In this document: piece after piece, positions 17,789-27,769 of the stretch | Layout of the letters: every line of letters begins with the position of its first letter | Numbering within the stretch: the stretch's first letter is position 1 | DNA from: Lachnospiraceae bacterium | GTDB lineage: Bacteria; Bacillota; Clostridia; Lachnospirales; Lachnospiraceae | DNA length: 64,000 nucleotides | Assembly (NCBI GenBank): GCA_015057375.1 | Contig: SVEM01000006.1 | Coordinates: 1-64,000, forward strand | Reading direction: 5' to 3' | Position numbers and translations under genes: made by a program | Notes under the pieces: generated by a model | Databases searched by the model: none | Told to the model about the DNA's origin: nothing | What the model saw: the letters and a program-made list of their open reading frames with translations, nothing else

Positions 17789-18697
17789 TTAATCCTCAAA
17801 TTCAAGTGTAATACTCTTTCTGTCTTTTCCCGGTTTCGCACCAGGGAATATTTTTCTTACTTTATCCATGTACTGTTCAGGATTTATGAGTGACGGACTG
17901 TAATGTGTAAGCCACATTTCTTTTGCTTCCGCTTTTTTTGCAAGCTCAGCTGCCTCATAAAATGTCATGTGCTTTTTCTCTTTTGCGTTGCTAAGCTTAT
18001 CCTCTTCTCCGTACATACCCTCGCATATAAACAGATCCGAACCGCTTGCTTTCTCCGCTATAACCGGAACCGGTCTTGTATCTGTACAATAAGTAAGCTT
18101 AATACCTTTTCGAGGCGGTCCGAGAACCATGTCAGGCGTAAACACTTTATCATCACATACAACTTCATTACCATTTTGAAGTGCATTCCAATATTTCACA
18201 GGAATCTGCGCTTCATTTGCACGCGCCACGTCAAACATTCCTTTTCGTGGTATGGAAATGCTGTATCCGTAACAGGTTATTCCGTGATTAACTTTAAATG
18301 CTTCTATTATCATTCCATGAGATGTTATCGTATGTTCATTTTCCGTAAGTTCCATAAACTCGATTTCAAAAGGAAGCTCCGGCGCTATCACCATAAGCGA
18401 GCGCACATATTTTTCAAGTCCTCTCGGGCCCACAAGTTTCAAAGGCTCGGTACGGTCTGAGTTGCCCATGGAAAGGAGCAGTCCCGGAAGTCCGCTTATA
18501 TGATCACCGTGATAATGGGTAAAACATATCATGTCTACAGGATTGACGCTCCATCCCTTCTCACGTATGGTAACCTGGGTTCCCTCACCGCAATCTATCA
18601 AAAGACTGCTGCCCATATACCTGACCATAAGCGCAGTAAGATACCTCTTCGGGAGCGGCATCATACCTCCGCAGCCTAACAAACATACATCTAACAT
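17789..18697 (-). CDS. rnz: Ribonuclease Z
   Basis: 302 residues, metallo-beta-lactamase fold tRNA 3' endonuclease. Motif II is [13 protein letters not shown], with DCGEGTQ before it, and further metal ligands sit in the YCTDTRP and THYSPSL segments. It trims tRNA 3' tails; the nearby tRNAs lack encoded CCA, which fits a need for RNase Z. It is in the zinc-ribbon/rnz/tsaD/ispD operon. Confidence 0.93.
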   Translation of the reverse strand: MLDVCLLGCGGMMPLPKRYLTALMVRYMGSSLLIDCGEGTQVTIREKGWSVNPVDMICFTHYHGDHISGLPGLLLSMGNSDRTEPLKLVGPRGLEKYVRSLMVIAPELPFEIEFMELTENEHTITSHGMIIEAFKVNHGITCYGYSISIPRKGMFDVARANEAQIPVKYWNALQNGNEVVCDDKVFTPDMVLGPPRKGIKLTYCTDTRPVPVIAEKASGSDLFICEGMYGEEDKLSNAKEKKHMTFYEAAELAKKAEAKEMWLTHYSPSLINPEQYMDKVRKIFPGAKPGKDRKSITLEFED

Positions 18698-18708
18698 TCT
18701 CTATCTCC

Positions 18709-18918
18709 TCATAATACTTCTGATTTTTCTTCTTCCTTTACCGGCACGGAAAATGATTTGATCATTTCGTCATAGCAAGACTCACAAAGTGCAAAGCTGT
18801 GAACTGCCAAATCTTTCTTTGAAAAGTATCCCCATTCTTTTCTTACTTCACACACATCTTCCAGCAATATGCCGCTGTCATCTTCTATTATTTTTCTTCC
18901 ACATTTGTTACATATCAT
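18709..18918 (-). CDS. Small zinc-ribbon protein
   Basis: 69 residues with two CxxC knuckles: MICNKCGRK at the N-terminus and LCESCYDEM near residue 46. Probably one structural zinc. The acidic tail (EEEKSE) is likely disordered. It lies 11 bases upstream of rnz, so it is probably the first gene of that operon. Function unknown. Confidence 0.8.
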   Translation of the reverse strand: MICNKCGRKIIEDDSGILLEDVCEVRKEWGYFSKKDLAVHSFALCESCYDEMIKSFSVPVKEEEKSEVL

Positions 18919-19000
18919 CCTCTGTTCTCCCCTTTATCTCATATTCTTCCGATATATACTAATAGTATAGAAGAAAACTATGATAATTCACAGTGGTAAA

Positions 19001-19447
19001 TCATGGGTTCATCATGACAAGGGCATCCTCCGTAGGACTTGTGTAATACCCTTTCCGTCTTCCGATAGTCTTAAACCCCATTTTCTCATACAAACCGATG
19101 GCCGGAGCATTTGACTCTCTTACTTCAAGAAGAAATGATTCTACGCCTTTATTTTTTGCATACCCTATAACATCCTGCATCATAAGACCTGCTATGCCCT
19201 TTTTTCTATACGACGCAGCAACCGCAACATTCATAATGTCGGCACTGTCATAAGTAATGCGCAGCATAAGATATCCGCAAACTCTGCCGTCGCAAACAGC
19301 AACTACCGAATAATCCGACTCCGTGTCTACGGAATACTTAAATGATTCTTTTGTCCAGGGTTCCGTAAAGCATTCGGCTTCTATCGCAAATATTTCTTCT
19401 ATGTCATTGTAATCCATCATTCTTATGGTAATATTGTCAGCCATCAT
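19001..19447 (-). CDS. rimI: Ribosomal protein bS18 N-acetyltransferase RimI-like (GNAT)
   Basis: 148 residues, complete GNAT fold. IMNVAVAASYRKKGIAGLMM is the acetyl-CoA loop region, then FLLEVRESNAPAIGLYEKMGF and the RKGYY end typical of RimI. It overlaps tsaB by 4 bases, the common tsaE-tsaB-rimI order. Known RimI acetylates the N-terminus of bS18. Confidence 0.93.
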   Translation of the reverse strand: MMADNITIRMMDYNDIEEIFAIEAECFTEPWTKESFKYSVDTESDYSVVAVCDGRVCGYLMLRITYDSADIMNVAVAASYRKKGIAGLMMQDVIGYAKNKGVESFLLEVRESNAPAIGLYEKMGFKTIGRRKGYYTSPTEDALVMMNP

Positions 19448-20130
19448 TTTTCTTTCTCAAGCCTTTCTCTCTCAGCCTGCGACATGCGAAGATACACCGG
19501 CGAGAAATCCAAGGCATTCATATATTCTCCGCGCTCATACATACTTTCTGCAATTTCACAGATTGCGGCTGCATTCTGGTATCTGAGATGAGCTGGCGCA
19601 AAGTACGCTCTTTCGCCCATTTTTTCAATAATAGCATCTTTGTGAACGGCAACACCATCACCGGCAAATGTCACTTCATCTGAAGCAAGTATCTCTAAAA
19701 GTTCATCTATACCCATTGCACAAGGTTCTGTAATAACATTCATATCGCTGTCATAGACAGCTGTGTACACCTGATTTCTTCTGGCATCCATGATAGGGCA
19801 TATCTTTGTACTGCAATTGTAAAGGTTGCGCGCGATAATCTCCAATGAAGATATAGGTATAACCGGCTTATCTATCGCAAGGCAAAGTCCTTTTACGGTT
19901 GCGGCCCCGATACGGAGTCCCGTAAATGAACCGGGACCTGCACCTACCGCAACAGCGTCAAGTTCGTCAGGCTTTATGCCCGCTTCACTCATAACACGAT
20001 CAATCATAGGAAGCAGTGTCTGTGAATGTGTAAGCTTATTATTAACCTGTGATGATGACTTGATAATGCCATCCGAGTATACTGCTGCCGTTGCAACTAT
20101 TCCTGAGCTGTCAACTGCAAGAAGCTTCAT
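19444..20130 (-). CDS. tsaB: tRNA t6A synthesis protein TsaB
   Basis: 228 residues from the ATG at 20130, which has GGGAG 9 bases upstream; an ATG three codons earlier abuts that site. ASKHA-family partner of TsaD: LAVDSSG at the N-terminus, then VGAGPGSFTGLRIG. The start lies inside tsaE (20-base overlap). It scaffolds TsaD and TsaE and has no catalytic activity of its own in the known system. Confidence 0.95.
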   Translation of the reverse strand: MKLLAVDSSGIVATAAVYSDGIIKSSSQVNNKLTHSQTLLPMIDRVMSEAGIKPDELDAVAVGAGPGSFTGLRIGAATVKGLCLAIDKPVIPISSLEIIARNLYNCSTKICPIMDARRNQVYTAVYDSDMNVITEPCAMGIDELLEILASDEVTFAGDGVAVHKDAIIEKMGERAYFAPAHLRYQNAAAICEIAESMYERGEYMNALDFSPVYLRMSQAERERLEKEK

Positions 20131-20566
20131 AATCCACATCTCCCTTCACACTGATTGTTCTGTAATCAAATCCTTTTTCAAGGTCCTTTTCTATAAGTAT
20201 CTGAATGGCATCCTCCGGAATAAGACCTTCTATAAGCTCAGCCCATTCTATGAGGCATACTCCTTTTCCGAAAAAATATTCTTCATAACCAAGCTCATAC
20301 ATTTCCTCTTCATCACCGATGCGGTAAACATCAAAGTGATACAATGGAAGTCTGCCACTCTCATATGTCTGCAATATGGTAAATGTAGGACTGTTCACTA
20401 TCTCATCAACTTCAAGTCCCTCAGCAAAACCTTTTGCAAATACTGTCTTTCCGGTCCCAAGATCTCCGGAAAGAAGATATATCTGACCTGCCTTTGCACC
20501 TTTTGCAATCTCTTTTGCAAATTCGGCTGTTTCTTTTATATTAAATGATTCTTTTATTATATTCAT
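20111..20566 (-). CDS. tsaE: tRNA t6A synthesis ATPase TsaE
   Basis: 151 residues. Walker A GDLGTGKT near residue 34, then VNSPTFTI, FDVYR and LIEWAE, all family signatures. It is the ATPase needed for turnover of the TsaBDE complex. It overlaps the upstream membrane protein gene by 4 bases (ATGA type). Confidence 0.96.
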   Translation of the reverse strand: MNIIKESFNIKETAEFAKEIAKGAKAGQIYLLSGDLGTGKTVFAKGFAEGLEVDEIVNSPTFTILQTYESGRLPLYHFDVYRIGDEEEMYELGYEEYFFGKGVCLIEWAELIEGLIPEDAIQILIEKDLEKGFDYRTISVKGDVDYEASCS

Positions 20567-21165
20567 TTTCCTGTCTTCTCACGTATTAAATTCACAACGG
20601 CATCAGCATCTTCCATCTGATCTTTCGGAAGAATAAATGCCAAAAGCGGGGATGTGTAAATCATAACTGCTTTTCCTGTGATGCGAAGTCTCATAACCCC
20701 TTCCCACGGAACATTTGCATACTCTTCATCCTGCTTTATAACGATTCCTTCTTTGCACAGATAATAATCTATAGGTTTCTGGAACATTTTCTGTTTCTTA
20801 ACCTGGCGGCGTGCCTGGAATAAAATCTGAACAGGTCTTATAACAGTAAAAAGCAAACCAAGGAATAATAAGATTCCTGTCTCGATTTCAGAATACTTAT
20901 CACGCCCCATGTATACCATCACAAGTGCTGCTACACTTATCACAACTCCGAACCATCCGGATATGGATGAGTAATTATGCTTGAAAAGAAAATGTCTCAT
21001 ATCCTTTACTCGCATTTTTATCTTGCACAAAATGCTGTCTGTTGTATCATAAGGTGCTTCTCTTTCTGCTTCTTCTTTCGCTGCAGCTTCAGCTTCCTTA
21101 GCAAGTTCTTCCTCAGTAGGCTCTGCCATCTCTTTTAATTTGTCCATATAATCATTATTTTTCAT
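20563..21165 (-). CDS. YcxB-like membrane protein
   Basis: 200 residues from the ATG at 21165, which has AGGAG 8 bases upstream; further upstream ATG codons are too close to that site. An acidic, Glu/Ala-rich N-terminal helix (about 10-40) is followed by two hydrophobic segments near 70-90 and 100-115, then a soluble C-terminal part (YYLCKEGIVIKQ ... VPWEGVMRLRIT) like YcxB C-terminal domains. First gene of the tsaE-tsaB-rimI operon. Function unknown. Confidence 0.75.
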   Translation of the reverse strand: MKNNDYMDKLKEMAEPTEEELAKEAEAAAKEEAEREAPYDTTDSILCKIKMRVKDMRHFLFKHNYSSISGWFGVVISVAALVMVYMGRDKYSEIETGILLFLGLLFTVIRPVQILFQARRQVKKQKMFQKPIDYYLCKEGIVIKQDEEYANVPWEGVMRLRITGKAVMIYTSPLLAFILPKDQMEDADAVVNLIREKTGK

Positions 21166-21209
21166 ATGCATATCTCCTTGTAAAAACAATATATCACACT
21201 ATTCATAAT

Positions 21210-21239
21210 AGTATAACAATCATTGACTGCACATGGCAA
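21210..21239 (-). promoter_or_regulatory. Promoter of the YcxB-like/tsaE/tsaB/rimI operon
   Basis: Minus strand TTGCCA (21234-21239), 18 bases, TATACT (21210-21215), 45 bases before the first start codon. Confidence 0.55.
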
Positions 21240-21332
21240 GAAAGAAATGAAAAAATGTATCGATATTGCATATTTTGCATGCATATGTTACGCTTGCATC
21301 ATATAAAAATAACTATTTTGAAAGGTAAAGTT

Positions 21333-23357
21333 ATGCAGATAGATATTATAATTCCTCACTATACGGGAACGCATTTTTTGAGCGATGCATTTAAGAGTAT
21401 AATTCCGGCTATATCACCGGAAGACGATGTAAAATATAACATTATTCTTATCGTGGATAACTGCGAAGGAAAAGACCTTAAGGACATTCCGGGCTATACG
21501 CATCCGACTGATGAAGAAAACAGAAATGATATTAAAAAGCTTGTTGCAGAAACTGATTTCGGAAGTCATGTAAATGTTAAGACAGTATATCCAAGCGGCA
21601 GGCAGACTGTTGCATCTTTAAGAAATCTTGGATTAAAGCATGCTTCGGGCGATTATGTGTATTTCATGGACAGCGATGACTACCTGTACCCTCAGGCATT
21701 ATCACTTCTTGCCGCCAAAGCCCGTGAAACAGATGCGGACATTGTACACGGTGCAATGTGCAAGAGCAGATACAAGTATAGCACAACTGTCTCCGCCGAA
21801 CCTGCCAATGTTTCGTCAGAGCTTGTAGATGTTTTGTGTTTCTATAACTTCACTGCTTTACATATGCTTATAAAAAACAAACCTGATCTTGTTGGTTCTT
21901 TTGACGAAAAAAATGAATTGTATCCCGACTTATTCTTTACAGCTGAGCTTATTGCACGTACCGATAATATCGTTATGGCGACGGATTCTATCTATGTTAA
22001 GAGACTCAGAAACGACAGCATAAGATATCCTGCTCTAAGTCAGCTTGCCCGCTCAGACAGAAAAGAAATTCTTCTGGGGATCTACAGAAGACTTAGCAGG
22101 AATTATAAAAAGCATCCTGTTATAAGTAAAGCACTTAAAATGATTACAAAGACAAATCGCGCAAAACGTTTGTCAAACATCAAAAAACGTATAAAAGCAT
22201 TTATTAAAAAACCGATATTTTTATACAGAATGATTGAAAAATATATTTTCCGCAGAATGAGCATGAAGGACAACTGGATTGTGTTTGAGAGTTTCCTCGG
22301 AAAGAATTACAGTGACAGTTGTAAATATATTTACAAATATCTTGCCTGTACAAGAGGACCTGCATACCGTTATATATGGGTGGTTAATGACAAAAACACC
22401 CGCATCCCGGGCAGGGTTACAAAGGTTAGATATTTAAGTCTTAAGTGGTTTTACTATACTTCGCGCGCACGCTATTATGTTAACAACATGCGCCAGCCGA
22501 AATGGATGCACAAAAGGGAAGGAAGTACGCTTCTTGAAACCTGGCACGGAACACCGCTTAAGAAGCTTGTATTTGATATGGATGATGTTCATTCCGCAAC
22601 ACCTTCTTACAAAATGGATGTGTATAGCCAGTCAAGAAAATGGGATTATCTTATATCGGACAATCCATTTTCAACAGAGACTTTTGAACGATGCTTTTTG
22701 TATCCAAAGTCAAAGATTTTAGAGACCGGTTATCCGCGAAATGACATTCTTTATGCCGAGGAAAAGGATCTTGTTGCCGGATCAATCAAACGCGAGCTTG
22801 GTATTGCAGCAGACAAAAAAGTTATTTTGTACGCTCCTACCTGGCGTGATGACGAATATTACGGACCGGGTTCATATCAATTTGCGCTTAAGCTGGACCT
22901 TGAAAGACTTAGAAAAGAATTATCCGATGAATATGTAATACTTCTTCGTACACATTATTTTATCGCAGATGCGATTGATACACAGGGCATGGAAGGATTT
23001 GCATATAACGTCAGCAGATATAACGACATTGCGGAACTGTACCTTATTTCCGACATATGTATCACGGATTATTCGTCAGTATTTTTTGACTTTGCAAACC
23101 TTAAACGCCCGATATTGTTTTATGTTTACGATTTTGATAAATATAAAGACGAGCTTCGCGGCTTTTACATCGATATGCACACAGAAATTCCGGGACCTCT
23201 TCTTTATACAGAGGACGAACTTATACACGCAATCCACAATATTGACAGTATCAGCGAAGAGTTTGCTGTAAGATATGACAGGTTTTACGAAAAATTCTGT
23301 TGCAAAAGCGACGGACATTCATCAGCACGTATTGCAAATAGTGTATTTCACATGTAA
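21333..23357 (+). CDS. Bifunctional GT2 / CDP-glycerol glycerophosphotransferase-like protein
   Basis: 674 residues from the ATG at 21333, preceded by AAAGG. The N-terminal family 2 glycosyltransferase opens with IDIIIPHYTG, then ILIVDNCEG, ASLRNLGLKHASGDY and the FMDSDDYLYP metal site near residue 113. The C-terminal half (about 310-670) is TagB/TagF-like: ETWHGTPLKKL, SDNPFSTE, LYAPTWRDDEYY, LRTHY and ICITDYSSVFFDFA. Proteins of this build make phosphoglycerol- or ribitol-containing envelope polymers such as teichoic acids or capsule. It is monocistronic and divergent from the tsaE operon. The acceptor is unknown. Confidence 0.88.
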   Translation: MQIDIIIPHYTGTHFLSDAFKSIIPAISPEDDVKYNIILIVDNCEGKDLKDIPGYTHPTDEENRNDIKKLVAETDFGSHVNVKTVYPSGRQTVASLRNLGLKHASGDYVYFMDSDDYLYPQALSLLAAKARETDADIVHGAMCKSRYKYSTTVSAEPANVSSELVDVLCFYNFTALHMLIKNKPDLVGSFDEKNELYPDLFFTAELIARTDNIVMATDSIYVKRLRNDSIRYPALSQLARSDRKEILLGIYRRLSRNYKKHPVISKALKMITKTNRAKRLSNIKKRIKAFIKKPIFLYRMIEKYIFRRMSMKDNWIVFESFLGKNYSDSCKYIYKYLACTRGPAYRYIWVVNDKNTRIPGRVTKVRYLSLKWFYYTSRARYYVNNMRQPKWMHKREGSTLLETWHGTPLKKLVFDMDDVHSATPSYKMDVYSQSRKWDYLISDNPFSTETFERCFLYPKSKILETGYPRNDILYAEEKDLVAGSIKRELGIAADKKVILYAPTWRDDEYYGPGSYQFALKLDLERLRKELSDEYVILLRTHYFIADAIDTQGMEGFAYNVSRYNDIAELYLISDICITDYSSVFFDFANLKRPILFYVYDFDKYKDELRGFYIDMHTEIPGPLLYTEDELIHAIHNIDSISEEFAVRYDRFYEKFCCKSDGHSSARIANSVFHM

Positions 23358-23400
23358 AATAATAACATCAATCATACGTATTTAACGAAAGGAGATTTTT

Positions 23401-24540
23401 ATGGAGTACAGAAAAATGCAAACATGTGGTGCTAACACCTCTCTTCTCGGTTTTGGATGCATGAGATTCCCTACAATTAATAAGGACGGAAAAGATGTTA
23501 TTGACAGGGAAGCCGCAGAAGAAATGCTCGACCTCGCATACAAAGCAGGCGTAAATTATTTTGACACCGCATATCCTTACCACAACGGTGAAAGCGAATT
23601 GTTTGTCGGCGAAGCGCTGAAAAAATATCCGCGTGACAGTTTTTATCTCGCCACAAAACTTCCGATGTGGGACGTTCACAGCGCAGATGACGTAAGAAGA
23701 ATATTTGAAAAACAGCTCGAAAAGCTTCAGATGGATTACGTTGATTTTTATCTTCTTCACGGTCTCAATGACGGCAGTTTCAAAACTGTTGTTGAATTTG
23801 ACATTGTAAGCATTCTTGAGGAACTTCGTGGCGAAGGAAAAATAAGAAATATCGGTTTTTCTTTCCACGGCGGATATGATACATTTGAAGAAATTATCAA
23901 CTACTATTCATGGGATTTCTGCCAGATTCAGTTTAACTACATGGATCAGGACGAACAGGCAGGAATGAAGGGTTACAAGCTTACTGAAGAACGTGGCATA
24001 CCGCTTGTAATCATGGAGCCTGTAAAGGGTGGCTCACTCGCCAACTATTCCGACGATCTTAAGGAGCAGTTCTATAATTTCAAACCGGGATATTCTGTTG
24101 CTTCATGGGCTCTCAGATGGGTAGGAAGCATGCCTAACGTACATGTTATCCTCAGCGGAATGAGTACAAAGGAACAGGTTCTTGACAACCTTGATACTTT
24201 TAATAATTTTGAATATATGTCAGATGAAGAACTTGCTTTTATTGATGAGATGATTGTTAAGATCCGCGCACATGTTAATAACGGCTGTACAGGGTGCAGA
24301 TATTGTATGCCTTGTCCTCACGGTGTTGATATTCCTCGCAATTTCCGTCTTTGGAATTCATATGCGATGTATAACAATCCGGGCGGACTCAACTACGAAT
24401 ACAATGATATGCTCAAGAACAAGACAACTGCTGATATGTGTAAGGAATGTGGTCTTTGTGAAGGCAAATGTCCTCAGAATCTTCCTATCAGAGAACATCT
24501 TAAGGCAGCATTTGCAGAGCTTAGCAGCGTAGTTAAGTGA
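23401..24540 (+). CDS. Aldo/keto reductase with C-terminal 4Fe-4S domain
   Basis: 379 residues. Aldo/keto reductase barrel: GFGCMRFP, FDTAYPYHNGESE (catalytic Tyr in this block), ATKLPMWDV and FYLLHGLNDG. The last 100 residues hold two cysteine clusters, CTGCRYCMPCPHGVDIP and CKECGLCEGKCPQNLPI, of the ferredoxin type. This build is widespread in anaerobes as a predicted oxidoreductase. Substrate unknown. It lies 43 bases after the glycosyltransferase gene with its own AAAGGAG site and may be cotranscribed. Confidence 0.92.
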   Translation: MEYRKMQTCGANTSLLGFGCMRFPTINKDGKDVIDREAAEEMLDLAYKAGVNYFDTAYPYHNGESELFVGEALKKYPRDSFYLATKLPMWDVHSADDVRRIFEKQLEKLQMDYVDFYLLHGLNDGSFKTVVEFDIVSILEELRGEGKIRNIGFSFHGGYDTFEEIINYYSWDFCQIQFNYMDQDEQAGMKGYKLTEERGIPLVIMEPVKGGSLANYSDDLKEQFYNFKPGYSVASWALRWVGSMPNVHVILSGMSTKEQVLDNLDTFNNFEYMSDEELAFIDEMIVKIRAHVNNGCTGCRYCMPCPHGVDIPRNFRLWNSYAMYNNPGGLNYEYNDMLKNKTTADMCKECGLCEGKCPQNLPIREHLKAAFAELSSVVK

Positions 24541-24645
24541 TTTTGTACATATTATGTAGTGCAAACAAGTTATGAGTAGAAATTTAGTTGTAGTTTAAGC
24601 GACCGTTTCACGCGGCAAGTATCTATACAAAAAAATCTTTCTATC

Positions 24646-24680
24646 AGAACCACTTTTTGACAAAAAAGTGGTTCTATTTT
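24646..24680. terminator. Bidirectional terminator
   Basis: Perfect 13-bp stem AGAACCACTTTTT / AAAAAGTGGTTCT with loop GACA, followed by ATTTTGTT. It ends the aldo/keto reductase transcript and may serve the minus-strand SEC-C gene. The rest of the 24541-24874 gap holds A-rich sequence with no gene that I can support. Confidence 0.85.
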
Positions 24681-24874
24681 GTTACTTTTTCCCCATAGAT
24701 ACTAATCAGAGCAAAAAAGCACAAAAAACCAAAAAAAGTGGATCTAAATCAGAAGTTTTCTCATATAGATACTCACCACCACAAAACACTTACCAAATAA
24801 CATTCCCCATGACAAGCACCTGCACCAAAAAAGAGCCATCACAATGTGACAGCCCTTCATATCAAATGTCTTTA

Positions 24875-25384
24875 TTATCTTCCGCAGCAGAACTTATATT
24901 TCTTTCCGGAACCACATGGACATGGATCATTACGTCCAACTTTCTTGTCTTTAACTACTGTTCCTGAAGCTTTCTGCTCCTTATATAATTCTTTACGTCT
25001 TTCTTCTGTAAGAAGTGCATCCCACTCAGGAAGTTCATAAAGCCAGTCAGCTTTACAATCTACCATGTTACGGTACAACTTCTCAATATCAAATCCAAGA
25101 TTAACTTCTGTATCTTCAGTCATCTCTTCAATAGGATTAGGCTCTTTAAGACTGTCATTGATTCCATCAAGGAAACCTACCATGTAAAGAACAGCAAGAT
25201 CATACTTTTCTGCAAGTTCTTTTACAGTTCCTTTAACAACATTATCAGGATCAGCAAGAAGCCCTTTATATATCTCTTTCTCAAGAACGAAGTACTCGCC
25301 CCAGAATCTCTCGCCTTTCTTTCCTCTCATTTCCTGGCCGTATGCCAGCTCTCTCCACTGTTTTAATAAACTGTTATTGCTCAT
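24875..25384 (-). CDS. SEC-C motif protein
   Basis: 169 residues, helical and charged, ending in the zinc-binding SEC-C motif [20 protein letters not shown] as found at the SecA C-terminus. Stand-alone SEC-C proteins are common; some interact with ribosomes or SecB-like partners in other species. The N-terminal 145 residues give no recognised domain. A canonical start is preceded by AGGAG. Monocistronic. Confidence 0.85.
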   Translation of the reverse strand: MSNNSLLKQWRELAYGQEMRGKKGERFWGEYFVLEKEIYKGLLADPDNVVKGTVKELAEKYDLAVLYMVGFLDGINDSLKEPNPIEEMTEDTEVNLGFDIEKLYRNMVDCKADWLYELPEWDALLTEERRKELYKEQKASGTVVKDKKVGRNDPCPCGSGKKYKFCCGR

Positions 25385-25541
25385 TTTTTTACTCCTTGTA
25401 CAACATATTCATATTATCTAAGGTTTTTCCACATGTTAGAATAACACTTTTTTATCCTGCAGTCAATGTTATGCTTGCATCAAATATCACACGGAAGTAT
25501 ATTTGTATTATAAAAATTATTCAAGAGGAAAATATTAACAT

Positions 25542-26225
25542 ATGAAACTTTTTTACTCCGTATTTATATCCATCGTGATTGCGCTTTTTATAATATCAAC
25601 ATCCATCGCACTTCCGATAGTTGTTCGTCCGTTTTATTATTTACAGATTGAAGATTTAGAACTTGAGGAATTCAGCGGCTATAGTGAAACTCAGATTCGT
25701 ATGGCTTATGACGAAATGCTTGATTACTGTCTGTATCTGACCAACGACTTTTCCACCGGAGACCTGGCATGGTCCGAATCAGGGAAGAGTCATTTTGATG
25801 ATGTGCGTAAGCTCTTTGCATTTGACCTTATAGTTGCTGTAACTTCTGCTGTTATTCTCATGCTTACTTTTATAATTAACAGAATAAGACGCACAAAACT
25901 ACGTCGCATATTCGGACTTAGCCCATTATTTTATGGCGGTATTATGCCCGGTGTAATTTTTTCTGTGCTTGCTGTTTTTATTGCAGCAGATTTCAACAGC
26001 GCATTTACCATTTTCCATAAACTCTTCTTCCCGGGTAAAGATAATTGGATTTTTAACCCAAGAACAGACGCCATTATAAATATACTTCCTGAACAGTTCT
26101 TTGCACGTTGTGCACTGTTTATAGGGATAAGCATAATTATAATGTGCGCCTGCTTTATTGTTGTTTCGATATTAATTACTCGCCGCGAGCGACTCTCTCA
26201 TAATCGTAACCACGGTCACTTGTAA
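25542..26225 (+). CDS. DUF1461-type integral membrane protein
   Basis: 227 residues with four predicted membrane segments (about 6-28, 95-117, 135-155 and 195-218) and the extracytoplasmic SGYSETQIRMAYDEMLDYCLYL segment typical of the TIGR01906/DUF1461 family. Function unknown. The last 50 bases overlap the end of the convergent GH39 gene, so the two transcripts are antisense at their 3' ends. Confidence 0.8.
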   Translation: MKLFYSVFISIVIALFIISTSIALPIVVRPFYYLQIEDLELEEFSGYSETQIRMAYDEMLDYCLYLTNDFSTGDLAWSESGKSHFDDVRKLFAFDLIVAVTSAVILMLTFIINRIRRTKLRRIFGLSPLFYGGIMPGVIFSVLAVFIAADFNSAFTIFHKLFFPGKDNWIFNPRTDAIINILPEQFFARCALFIGISIIIMCACFIVVSILITRRERLSHNRNHGHL

Positions 26226-27684
26226 TTTCTGATTTCTTACACTCAAAATATACAACACCGGATTCCTTTACTTCCTGAGATATACGGAGAACTCCGTCGT
26301 TTGCATCAATTCTGCCCGATTTTACAAATGGCACTGCTGCCTGTCTGAGGATAGCTTTTTCATCCTCACTTAATGATGACGGTTCACCAAGATCATGCCA
26401 TACTTTCAGTGGATTACAGGTTTCAGGATCAACGACTCTGTATGTTATGCTGTATTCACCGCATGCATCTTTCGGCAATTCTATCTCATAATCAAGATTA
26501 AGCGTTTCACCACAATCTCTTAATGTGCTGTTCCACATGATACCTCGGTATTCATTTTTCTTATCTGATACGATAACGGTATTGTTACTTCTATAAATGC
26601 AGTCAAAGCCTTTAAGCTTTTTGTAAAATGCAAAGGTCCACAATGTAGGCTTTGGAATAACACCGTTTGCCACCATACCGAATCCGCCATGGAATGGAGT
26701 AAACGGAACCCCGCGCTCCTCAAATATATCACCAAATGTCCAGTAAGAATATGACTCATTATCATCTCCGAGCCATGAAAGCTGTCCGGACATATATGCT
26801 GCATTGCGGTTTGTATCATGCAATGGATTGTTTGGTATGTATGATGTATTAAACTCTGTTATGTGTATCTCGCTTCCTTTGTATGCCGGGAAGCTGTCGA
26901 TAATCTCTCTTGTAACATGCAGATTATTTTTTCCGTACTCCGGATCGCTAAGCTCCTGATAACCGTAATGTCCCACAGGTTTAGGAAACTCTGTTGTATA
27001 ATGATGTCTGGAAACAAAATCTATCTTAAGTTTTCGCTCATCGCAGAACTCCATAAACTTTCTGATCCACACTTCATCATTGACTCCGCAGATTGCAGGC
27101 CCACCAACGCGGAATCTTTCATCAACCTCTTTAATTGCGTTAAAAGATATTTCAAAAAGTTTGAAATATTCTTCCATATCAGCACCCTTAAAGAATCCCG
27201 GAAGATTAGGCTCATTCCATACTTCTATCGGCCATGTAAGAACTTCTTCTATTCCGTATCTTGCTATAAAATGTCTGAGCATATTCTGCAAAAGATCTGC
27301 CCATCTTTCATAAGAACTTGGTGGAGTAACATTTCCTTTCCAGTAAAATACTGTCTGATCTCCGCTTGCAAGTTTTTCAGGCATAAATCCGAGCTCAAGA
27401 AATGGTCTTATTCCTACTGAAAGATATGAATCCATCACAAGATCAAGATATGTATAATTATATTCTACCGTAGTAGTTCCGTCTTCTTCCTTATATTCCT
27501 GATATATAGCCATATCATCGGTCAAAAGTCCGTGACCTCTTATGTACTTAAATCCAACCTGCTCCTGTACAAACTTGAGCTGCTCAAAATACTCTTTTCC
27601 GAGTGCCAGCCCGATACGGCCGGTGCCAACACAAAAATCAACATTGTTATTAAACTTTACATTATCCGAATAAGATATTCTCAT
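26176..27684 (-). CDS. GH39 beta-xylosidase
   Basis: 502 residues from the ATG at 27684, which matches the usual length and start of GH39 xylosidases; a 35-codon upstream extension is probably untranslated. Early FCVGTGRIGLAL and YIRGHGLL blocks. The acid/base is Glu158 in EVWNEPN and the nucleophile is Glu277 in ITEFNTSY. HHYTTEFPKP lies between them. There is no signal peptide, so it acts in the cytoplasm on imported xylo-oligosaccharides. Its stop lies inside the convergent DUF1461 gene. Confidence 0.94.
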   Translation of the reverse strand: MRISYSDNVKFNNNVDFCVGTGRIGLALGKEYFEQLKFVQEQVGFKYIRGHGLLTDDMAIYQEYKEEDGTTTVEYNYTYLDLVMDSYLSVGIRPFLELGFMPEKLASGDQTVFYWKGNVTPPSSYERWADLLQNMLRHFIARYGIEEVLTWPIEVWNEPNLPGFFKGADMEEYFKLFEISFNAIKEVDERFRVGGPAICGVNDEVWIRKFMEFCDERKLKIDFVSRHHYTTEFPKPVGHYGYQELSDPEYGKNNLHVTREIIDSFPAYKGSEIHITEFNTSYIPNNPLHDTNRNAAYMSGQLSWLGDDNESYSYWTFGDIFEERGVPFTPFHGGFGMVANGVIPKPTLWTFAFYKKLKGFDCIYRSNNTVIVSDKKNEYRGIMWNSTLRDCGETLNLDYEIELPKDACGEYSITYRVVDPETCNPLKVWHDLGEPSSLSEDEKAILRQAAVPFVKSGRIDANDGVLRISQEVKESGVVYFECKKSEITSDRGYDYERVARGE

Positions 27685-27769
27685 CCCATTTGTTCTCCAA
27701 TCCAATACATTATTTATATCGCAGGAATTGCCATATATAAATAATGTTATCATTTTTTGCCATGTATGT

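Noticed and set aside
23368-23868. 166-codon minus-strand ORF
   Set aside because: Antisense shadow of the aldo/keto reductase gene.
24541-24874. Plus-strand ORF (24668-24967) after the aldo/keto reductase
   Set aside because: It starts in the terminator, has low-complexity composition and overlaps the SEC-C gene antisense.
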